Shown here one piece after another: positions 58,207-64,000 of a stretch of DNA of 64,000 bases. Position numbers and translations under genes: made by a program. Every line of letters begins with the position of its first letter. The stretch's first letter is position 1. The stretch is from NCBI GenBank assembly GCA_034663635.1, contig JAXDJH010000026.1, positions 1-64,000 on the forward strand, given 5' to 3'. The stretch is from JAXDJH01 sp034663635. GTDB lineage: Bacteria > Actinomycetota > CADDZG01 > WHSQ01. The notes beneath the pieces were generated by a model. That model was not told the origin of the DNA, searched no databases, and was given only the letters and a program-made list of their open reading frames with translations.

Positions 58207-60042
58207 CTATTCCAGGCGGGATTTGGCCTCTCGCCGAGACGCCCTGAGCCTGGCATTCGCCTCCAGGGCCACTTTCCTCAGGCGGACGGTCTTGGGCGTC
58301 ACCTCGACACACTCGTCTTCCTTGATGAATTCGAGAGCCTGCTCGAGCGACATCTGCTTGTGAGGGATCAGACGTACGAGTTCCTCCGAGGTCGATGACC
58401 TCATGTTCGTGAGCTTCTTCTCCTTCGTTGGATTCACGTCCATGTCATCCGCTCTCGCGTTCTCGCCGACGATCATCCCCTCGTAGACCTCGGTCGTCGG
58501 AGGCACGAACATCGTTCCTCGTTCTTGCAGATTGAGCAGTGCATAAGAAGTAGTCGGGCCGCGGCGGTCGGCGATGAGGCTGCCGGTGGGTCTTGTGCGC
58601 AGATCTCCGTGCCATGGCTCGTAGCGATCGAAGACGTGATGGAGCAAACCCGTCCCGCGCGGTTCTGTGAGGAACTCGGTGCGGAACCCGATCAGGCCGC
58701 GCGCTGGGACGAGGTATTCCATGCGAACCCAGCCGGTGCCGTGGTTGACCATGTTCTCGAGCCGGCCCTTGCGAAGTGCGATCAGTTGCGTCACGACTCC
58801 CATGAAGTCCTCGGGTACGTCGATGGTCAGTCGTTCGACGGGCTCCGAGAGCTTTCCGTCGATCACCTTCGTTACGACCTGCGGCTTGCCTACGGTTAGC
58901 TCGAAACCCTCGCGGCGCATCATCTCGACGAGCACTGCGAGCTGCAGCTCGCCTCGGCCCTGAACCTCCCAGACCTCGGGACGCTCGGTGTCGAGCACGC
59001 GGATAGAGACGTTGCCTACGAGCTCCTGCTCCAACCGGTTCTTGACCATGCGCGCGGTGAGCTTGTCGCCGTCCTGGCCCGACAACGGCGAGGTGTTGAT
59101 CCCAAGTGTCATCGAAAGGCTCGGGTCGTCGAAGTGGCTCACGGGCAGCGGCCGGGGGTCATTGGGATCGGAAAGGGTCTCGCCGATGGTGACTTCCGCG
59201 AGTCCGGCGATCGCGAAGATCTCGCCGGGTCCAACTTCCTTCGCGTCGACTCGGTCGAGCGCTTCGGTGACGTAAAGCTCCGTGATCTTCACGGTTTCCA
59301 TCGTCTCGTCGGCCCGACACCACGCGACGGGCTCGCCCTTGCGCAGCGTCCCGTGAAACATGCGACAAAGCGCGAGGCGCCCGACGTAAGGAGACGCGTC
59401 GAGGTTGGTCACAAGGGCTTGCATCGGGTGACCCTCGTCGTACGTGGGGGCCGGGATGTGCTCGAGGAGCATCTCGAATAAGGGCTTGAGGTCGCTGCCC
59501 TCGACTTCGGGATCGAGCGAAGCGGTTCCCGCTCTCGCGTTCGCGTAGATGATCGGGAAATCGATCTGGCCCTCGTCGGCATCGAGGTCCAAGAAGAGTT
59601 CATAGACCTCGTTGACTACATCCGAAACGCGGGCGTCCGGCCTATCGATCTTGTTCACCACGAGGATCACCGGAAGTTGGCCCTCGAGGGCCTTTCGCAG
59701 AACGAAGCGGGTCTGAGGGAGAGGACCCTCGCTCGCATCCACTAGAAGAAGCACTCCGTCGACCATGGTGAGACCTCGCTCGACCTCACCACCGAAATCG
59801 GCGTGTCCCGGCGTGTCGACGATGTTGATCTTCACCTCGCCGTAACGGACCGCCGTGTTCTTGGCGAGGATCGTGATGCCCTTCTCGCGCTCCAGATCCA
59901 TGGAGTCCATGACGCGCTCGCCGACATCCTGGTGGGATCCGAACGCGCCGGACTGCCACAGCATGGCGTCGACAAGTGTGGTCTTTCCGTGGTCTACGTG
60001 GGCGACGATCGCAACATTGCGAAGGTCTGAGCGCGTTGGCAT
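58207..60042 (-). CDS. typA: TypA/BipA ribosome-binding GTPase
   Basis: A 611-residue translational GTPase. Motifs: G1 AHVDHGKTT, G2 REKGITI, G3 DTPGHADF, G4 NKIDRPDA. The C-terminal part (GRLENMVNHGTGWVRMEYLVPARGLIGFRTEFLTE) is the TypA-specific domain. It binds the ribosome and tunes translation under stress or low temperature. Length is normal. The ATG at 60042 has an AGGAG site. It lies near the cold-shock gene, both minus, and is divergent from the large regulator. Confidence 0.93.
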   Translation of the reverse strand: MPTRSDLRNVAIVAHVDHGKTTLVDAMLWQSGAFGSHQDVGERVMDSMDLEREKGITILAKNTAVRYGEVKINIVDTPGHADFGGEVERGLTMVDGVLLLVDASEGPLPQTRFVLRKALEGQLPVILVVNKIDRPDARVSDVVNEVYELFLDLDADEGQIDFPIIYANARAGTASLDPEVEGSDLKPLFEMLLEHIPAPTYDEGHPMQALVTNLDASPYVGRLALCRMFHGTLRKGEPVAWCRADETMETVKITELYVTEALDRVDAKEVGPGEIFAIAGLAEVTIGETLSDPNDPRPLPVSHFDDPSLSMTLGINTSPLSGQDGDKLTARMVKNRLEQELVGNVSIRVLDTERPEVWEVQGRGELQLAVLVEMMRREGFELTVGKPQVVTKVIDGKLSEPVERLTIDVPEDFMGVVTQLIALRKGRLENMVNHGTGWVRMEYLVPARGLIGFRTEFLTEPRGTGLLHHVFDRYEPWHGDLRTRPTGSLIADRRGPTTSYALLNLQERGTMFVPPTTEVYEGMIVGENARADDMDVNPTKEKKLTNMRSSTSEELVRLIPHKQMSLEQALEFIKEDECVEVTPKTVRLRKVALEANARLRASRREAKSRLE

Positions 60043-60079
60043 CGATATCTCCTACTTGGGATGGCAACAGCCTATTCGG

Positions 60080-60095
60080 CGCGTTCGTGAACGCG
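60080..60095. promoter_or_regulatory. Palindrome in the divergent typA / regulator gap
   Basis: CGCGTTC (60080-60086) and GAACGCG (60089-60095) form a perfect inverted repeat with a two-base centre, 12 bases before the GTG start of the large regulator and 37 bases before the typA start. It is an operator candidate. Confidence 0.35.
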
Positions 60096-60107
60096 TAGCA
60101 TCGAGGC

Positions 60108-63100
60108 GTGCCGAGGTGCCCTAGATGCGAACACGCGAATGCCGAGAACGCCCGGTTCTGCGAGAACTGCGGTGGGCCGCTCCCTGCCTCCGACGATTGG
60201 GCTCGCCGACTGATCACGGTTCTATCCGCCGAGATCGCGCTCGTATCGCTCGGTGAGGGATCCCCGGACGAGGAGCGCTCAGCCCCCGTGCTCAGAGAGG
60301 TGGCCGACAAGGCGCGCCGGATCATCGAGGGTCACGGGGGGAAGCTCGCCCAAACCACGGGCGACGAGTTGGTTGCGACGTTCGGTGGACGTGGTTCAGG
60401 ACTAGACGATCCGATCCAAGCGGTCCTAGCAGCGCTCGAGTTAGTCGACGTGATCACCAAACAGACAGCCGCATCCGAAAGACGCCTCTTCGTGTCCGCC
60501 AAAGCGGCCGTGTCAACGGGTCGAGTCGTGACAGCAGGTCGCGATGATCCCGAAGACGCTGCACGGGATCTTGTCGCATTAGCGACCTCGACGCGCAAGA
60601 TGACTCAGCCCGGGACGGTGGCGGTGGATGTCGATTCGTACGAGTCCATAGCGCAAGAGATCGACATCACCGAGGCCCCGGGATTGGACGGATACCGCGT
60701 TCATAGCGTCAGGCCGCGCGTGGCAACTCACACCTCCCCGCTGGTGGGGCGAGATCTCGAGTTGGCAACGATCAGAGAGGCGTTCGAACGCGCCGTCCAG
60801 GAACGCACGGTTCAGATCGTCACGATCGTGGCGGATGGCGGCGGCGGCAAGTCGCGCCTTGCCCTTGAAGCAACGACGCACTTTGCCGGCGTCGCCTTGG
60901 CATCGGCTCGGTGCTCCGGGGAAGGGCGGACGGACCCGTGGGCGCCGATAGCAACCATCCTCAATGAACTCATCGCGCCGAACGGCGATTTCGCAACGAA
61001 CCTGGCCACGACGATCTCGCTTGCTCCGGCCGAAGAACATCGACTTGTCGAAGAACGTCTCGGAGCGCTCTTCGGAAAGGTCGAAGAGAGCTCTTCCCTT
61101 CAGGAGACGTTTTGGGCGGTCCGCCGATTGCTCGAGCTCGTAGCTGTCCAAACTCCGCTCGTGATCGTCCTGGACGATCTCCAGTGGGCCGCGGCATCGA
61201 TGCTGGAGTTGATCAGTTATGTCGGCACGATGAGCCGAAACGCGCCGATCCTGCTGCTTTGCATGACCCGCCCCGACCTGCTCGAACGAAATCCGAACTG
61301 GCCGGCATCGGGGACAACGCTTTCATTAAGGCCGCTGTCGGACGCGGACCTGCAGAAGATGCTGGACGCCGCCGACGCACAGCTTTCAGACGATGCAGCC
61401 GGGCGCTTGATCGATCTGGCCGCGGGGAACCCCTTGTTCCTCGAAGAGGGGGCGGCTGCTCTCGTCGAATCGGACAACGCGCCATTGCCGGCCACGTTGG
61501 AAGCGGTGACGGCCGCTCGCCTCGAAAAGCTCCCGCCTCGAGATCGAGCGATAGCTCGAATCGCATCGGTGATCGGGACCGACTTCCCTCGGTCGACCAT
61601 GGTCGCACTTGCCACTGAGCATGAGGCTGAAGTCACAGAAGCGCTCGACTCTCTTGTTGGACGTGGGATCCTCACGCGGCAGGAAGGGATGTTCGTCTTC
61701 AAACACGGCATCCTGCAGCAGGCCGCGTACGACACGATCCCTCTAGGTCAACGAGCCGAACTCCACGAGAGTTACGCGACCCTTCTCCTCGAGGGTCCGT
61801 GGCGTGATGACGTCACCGTCGGACATCATTTCGAGGCTGCTCATCGAACGAGGTTGGCACTCGATCCCAATGACGAGGGACTCCATGGACTCGGCACCAA
61901 GGGTGGCGAGTTGTTGGCGGCTGCGGGAGAAAGATCCCTGATGCTGGGAGACGTTTCCGCCACTATCTCGCTCTTGCAACGGGCTCTCGCGCTTCTTCCT
62001 GCCGACCATAGGTGGCGACCCTCATTTGTCATCGACCTCACCCATGCGCTGATCGCGGCAGGACGTATCGAAGGGGCGCAGCAGGCGCTCGGTGAGATCG
62101 GGACCGGGTTGGACGAATCGTTGCAGACGAGAGTGCGGTTAGAAGAGCTCGTCCTGTTCATGGCGAGACCCTCAGGAGAGTGGGTCGATCGGATCCAAAC
62201 GGAGGCCAGGAAGTGTCTGGAGGTCTTCGAACGATTGAACGACCCAAGCGGTCTTTGCGCAACCTACAGAGTCTTGGCGGAGATCGAGTGGGAGAACCTT
62301 CGCTTTGCAGACGCCGGAGTGCTGATGCAACAGGCCTTGGAGCACGCACTGCGAGGACACCTGACGCGGGAAGCCGAGGACGCGATCGCGTTCTTGATAG
62401 CCGTGGAGTTCTGGGGTCCGACACATGTCGCGCAGGCCGCCGAGCGCGCTCGTGGGGTCATGGAACAGTCGGCACCCCGATCGGTCCTCGGAACCAAGGC
62501 GAAGTTCCGGTTGGGCGGGTTGTTGGGCATGCAGGGACACTTCGACGAGGCCCGCTCTCTGATGTCGGAAGCGGTCGAGACGTTCAAACAGCTCGGGATG
62601 CACCTGAGTGCAGCGTCGTCCACCCAGGAGATCGGCATCACGGAAATGCTCGCGAACGAACCCGTTCGAGCTGAAGTGATTCTGAGAAGTGGCTACGACA
62701 CTCTGCTTGAGATGGGCGGTTCGCGCTTCCTCGCGACGATAGAAGCGTTTCTCGCTCGAGCGCTCTTCGAGCAGGGCCGCATCGACGAGGCTTATGAATT
62801 CACCGTGGCTGCCGAAAAGGAAGGGAACGAAGACCCCCTCCTGCTGCTCGAATGGGGACCGTGCAGGGCCAAGGTTCTGGCCGAATGGGGAAGGCTCGAC
62901 GAAGCAGAAGCATTGGCGAGAAAAGCTCTAGTCCTTGTGAAGAGCTCCGACAACGTCTTCTTGCGAGGAAACGCAATGATGGATGCCGCGGCGGTCCTCC
63001 AGCGAGTCGGTAACTACGACGAGGCGGGGGTCCTCCTGCTTCAGGCGCGTGACGTATTCAATGCCAAGGGTGTAGTTCCTCTTGTGATGCGTGTCGAGGC

Positions 63101-63134
63101 CGCGCTCGAGGAGATCAAGAAACTCAGAAGTTGA
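60108..63134 (+). CDS. Zinc-ribbon / degenerate cyclase / AAA ATPase / TPR regulator
   Basis: A 1008-residue protein. Residues 1-24 hold a zinc ribbon (Cys4, Cys7, Cys18, Cys21). About 33-210 is a class III nucleotidyl-cyclase-like domain in which the first metal Asp site (family pattern FADxxGFT) is SAEIALVS here, while TGDELVATF is kept, so catalysis is doubtful. About 225-520 is a signal-transduction ATPase (STAND type) with P-loop GGGGKSRLAL and VLDDLQWA, followed by a long helical repeat region of TPR type (about 600-1000). Such proteins sense signals and act as regulators; no DNA-binding domain is seen at the end. The start is GTG at 60108. It overlaps the convergent RTX gene by 11 bases. 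Confidence 0.82.
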   Translation: MPRCPRCEHANAENARFCENCGGPLPASDDWARRLITVLSAEIALVSLGEGSPDEERSAPVLREVADKARRIIEGHGGKLAQTTGDELVATFGGRGSGLDDPIQAVLAALELVDVITKQTAASERRLFVSAKAAVSTGRVVTAGRDDPEDAARDLVALATSTRKMTQPGTVAVDVDSYESIAQEIDITEAPGLDGYRVHSVRPRVATHTSPLVGRDLELATIREAFERAVQERTVQIVTIVADGGGGKSRLALEATTHFAGVALASARCSGEGRTDPWAPIATILNELIAPNGDFATNLATTISLAPAEEHRLVEERLGALFGKVEESSSLQETFWAVRRLLELVAVQTPLVIVLDDLQWAAASMLELISYVGTMSRNAPILLLCMTRPDLLERNPNWPASGTTLSLRPLSDADLQKMLDAADAQLSDDAAGRLIDLAAGNPLFLEEGAAALVESDNAPLPATLEAVTAARLEKLPPRDRAIARIASVIGTDFPRSTMVALATEHEAEVTEALDSLVGRGILTRQEGMFVFKHGILQQAAYDTIPLGQRAELHESYATLLLEGPWRDDVTVGHHFEAAHRTRLALDPNDEGLHGLGTKGGELLAAAGERSLMLGDVSATISLLQRALALLPADHRWRPSFVIDLTHALIAAGRIEGAQQALGEIGTGLDESLQTRVRLEELVLFMARPSGEWVDRIQTEARKCLEVFERLNDPSGLCATYRVLAEIEWENLRFADAGVLMQQALEHALRGHLTREAEDAIAFLIAVEFWGPTHVAQAAERARGVMEQSAPRSVLGTKAKFRLGGLLGMQGHFDEARSLMSEAVETFKQLGMHLSAASSTQEIGITEMLANEPVRAEVILRSGYDTLLEMGGSRFLATIEAFLARALFEQGRIDEAYEFTVAAEKEGNEDPLLLLEWGPCRAKVLAEWGRLDEAEALARKALVLVKSSDNVFLRGNAMMDAAAVLQRVGNYDEAGVLLLQARDVFNAKGVVPLVMRVEAALEEIKKLRS

Positions 63135-63831
63135 ACGTCTTCCTCTCGCACGACGCGGCAACATCCTTTCGATCCAAAACACAGAGGTCGCGGCCCCCAC
63201 CGCCCGAGAGCGAGTCGGCTCCCTTTCCACCAAAGAGCTTGTCGGGATCTTTGCCGCCTTTGAGGTCATCCTTGCCTTCATCGCCGTGGATGCGGTCCCG
63301 TCCCTTGCCTCCGACGATGATGTCGTTCCCACCCACGCTCGGCCCGCCGAACAATCTGAGCGCGTGCTCGTCGCATCGGGTCAGAACGTCCCCGTTCAGA
63401 ACATCCGCGCCTCCGCTCCCATCGATGAGGTCGTCGCCCTCGCCCCCATCGACGAGGTCGGGTCCCTCTCCGGCGAAGATCGTGTCGTTGCCGCCGAAGC
63501 CGCAGATGAGATCGTCGCCTGCGCCTCCATAGAAGACGTCATCCCCATCCGTCCCAAGTAGGACGTCGGAGCCTCCTGTGCCACAGGTCGCGCCCTCCGG
63601 GCACGAGCTTGGCGTGGGCGTTGGAGTCGGAGTCGGAGTCGGAGTCGGAGTCGGAGTCGGGGTCGGGGTCGGCGTAGGAGATGGTGTGAACGGGGGCGGC
63701 GGAGGCGGAGTCTCCGTCTGAGGCGGGGGACATTCCCCCTCGCAGGGCGTCTCTTCAGGCGAAGTGAGTGTCATGGAGCCGGCCGACGGCGAAACCGCGA
63801 TGGATAGAGCGATCGCCCCCACGGAGACCAC
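63124..63831 (-). CDS. Secreted RTX-type repeat protein with Pro/Thr linker
   Basis: A protein of about 235 residues. A hydrophobic start is followed by a Pro/Thr-rich linker with at least ten Pro-Thr pairs, then RTX nonapeptide repeats (GTDGDDVFYGGAGDDLICGFGGNDTI) and a C-terminus with two cysteines. It binds calcium outside the cell. The first usable standard start, GTG at 63831, gives a signal sequence without basic residues; the frame continues upstream with RRHLAARVAL, a good basic n-region, but only CTG (63867) or ATT (63870) could start it, with a GGAAGG site just before. Thus the start is uncertain. It lies directly after the VOC-family gene. Confidence 0.72.
   Translation of the reverse strand: MVSVGAIALSIAVSPSAGSMTLTSPEETPCEGECPPPQTETPPPPPPFTPSPTPTPTPTPTPTPTPTPTPTPTPSSCPEGATCGTGGSDVLLGTDGDDVFYGGAGDDLICGFGGNDTIFAGEGPDLVDGGEGDDLIDGSGGADVLNGDVLTRCDEHALRLFGGPSVGGNDIIVGGKGRDRIHGDEGKDDLKGGKDPDKLFGGKGADSLSGGGGRDLCVLDRKDVAASCERKTFNF
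63616..63674. repeat. Hexanucleotide tandem repeat encoding Pro-Thr
   Basis: About ten copies of a six-base unit, GTCGGA and its variants GTCGGG and GTTGGA on the plus strand, lie here. On the minus strand they encode Pro-Thr repeats in the linker of the RTX protein. A pure tandem of this kind may change in copy number; a gain or loss keeps the frame. Confidence 0.8.
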
Positions 63832-63851
63832 TCCAAGCGCGACGCGAGCAG

Positions 63852-64000
63852 CTAGGTGACGACGCAGAATTCGTTACCTTCCGGGTCGGCCATGACGACC
63901 CACGAATTGTCGTGCCCCTGTCCGATCTCTAGCTTCGATGCGCCCAGCTTCACGAGTCCGGCTATGGCGGCATCCAGTTCATGTTCGGCAACAGCGAGAT
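63852..64000 (-). CDS. VOC-family (glyoxalase-like) protein, C-terminal part
   Basis: The gene runs off the right edge. The last 49 codons read as a vicinal-oxygen-chelate fold C-terminus: it ends WVVMADPEGNEFCVVT, the typical last strands (family pattern DPEGNEFCV), preceded by GASKLEIGQGHDNS. The Glu of GNEF is the metal ligand. Substrate unknown. Confidence 0.8.
   Translation of the reverse strand, partial: LAVAEHELDAAIAGLVKLGASKLEIGQGHDNSWVVMADPEGNEFCVVT

Noticed and set aside
1..64000. tRNA, rRNA, insertion sequence or prophage
   Set aside because: No cloverleaf with CCA-like end, no transposase or integrase motif and no terminal inverted repeats were found in the gaps. A covariance search would be needed to rule out small RNAs.

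Overview
The window is 64 kb of high-GC, gene-dense chromosomal DNA. I count about 58 protein genes, no rRNA or tRNA that I could find, no insertion sequence or phage gene, and no CRISPR array. High GC, frequent GTG and TTG starts, an edge-truncated Pmt-type protein mannosyltransferase, a PAC2-family protein, an LLM-class flavin oxidoreductase, a UvrD helicase with a C-terminal HRDC domain and many secreted repeat proteins all suggest an actinomycetote, probably from an uncultured soil or sediment lineage. That placement is inference; no rRNA is present to confirm it.

Region by region. 1-3.8 kb: partial mannosyltransferase, small membrane protein, LysE-type exporter, fatty-acid desaturase, and a secreted protein with calcium-binding and prealbumin-like repeats. 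3.8-9 kb: a tightly coupled minus-strand set, GNAT acetyltransferase, GAF protein, subtilisin-like protease without signal peptide, and an ABC exporter with a novel N-terminal region and a C-terminal cyclic-nucleotide-binding-like domain. This is the best candidate for an undescribed system. 9-10.4 kb: a short-chain dehydrogenase and a RadC-like domain that has lost its metal ligands. 10.5-16.5 kb: a six-gene polyamine operon (potA, potD, potB, potC, a PuuR-like XRE-cupin regulator, a PuuB-like oxidase). 16.5-24.5 kb: PAC2 protein, membrane protein, ABC-F ATPase, degenerate ferritin-like protein, UvrD-HRDC helicase, MASE1-PAS histidine kinase.

24.5-31.7 kb: a very large secreted BNR-propeller protein, an RTX-repeat secreted protein, a sigma factor carrying a membrane segment and outer tail, an orphan LuxR-type helix-turn-helix protein coupled to it, and a divergent small secreted protein; an inverted repeat lies between the divergent genes. 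31.8-37.6 kb: small charged protein, DUF1003 protein, zinc-ribbon membrane protein, FAD oxidoreductase, LVIVD-type secreted protein, cupredoxin and DUF2330 protein. 37.6-45 kb is an envelope-lipid neighbourhood: PAP2 phosphatase, DedA protein, a diacylglycerol-kinase-like protein with a decayed PAP2 domain, a class A penicillin-binding protein and a membrane-anchored HExxH protein.

45-53.2 kb looks like a catabolic cluster for an (amino)aromatic acid through its CoA thioester: PaaK-type CoA ligase, two acyl-CoA dehydrogenases, enoyl-CoA hydratase, RidA, an LLM flavin oxidoreductase and a fused FAD monooxygenase / old-yellow-enzyme protein resembling 2-aminobenzoyl-CoA monooxygenase/reductase or salicylyl-CoA 5-hydroxylase, here with a clipped C-terminus. 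A perfect 10-bp inverted repeat lies between its divergent arms. 53.2-64 kb: a 1001-residue secreted protein, an ATC-hydrolase-like protein coupled to OsmC, a 33-residue lysine-rich protein, cold-shock protein, TypA GTPase, a 1008-residue zinc-ribbon/cyclase-like/AAA/TPR regulator, a second RTX protein and a partial VOC-family protein at the right edge.
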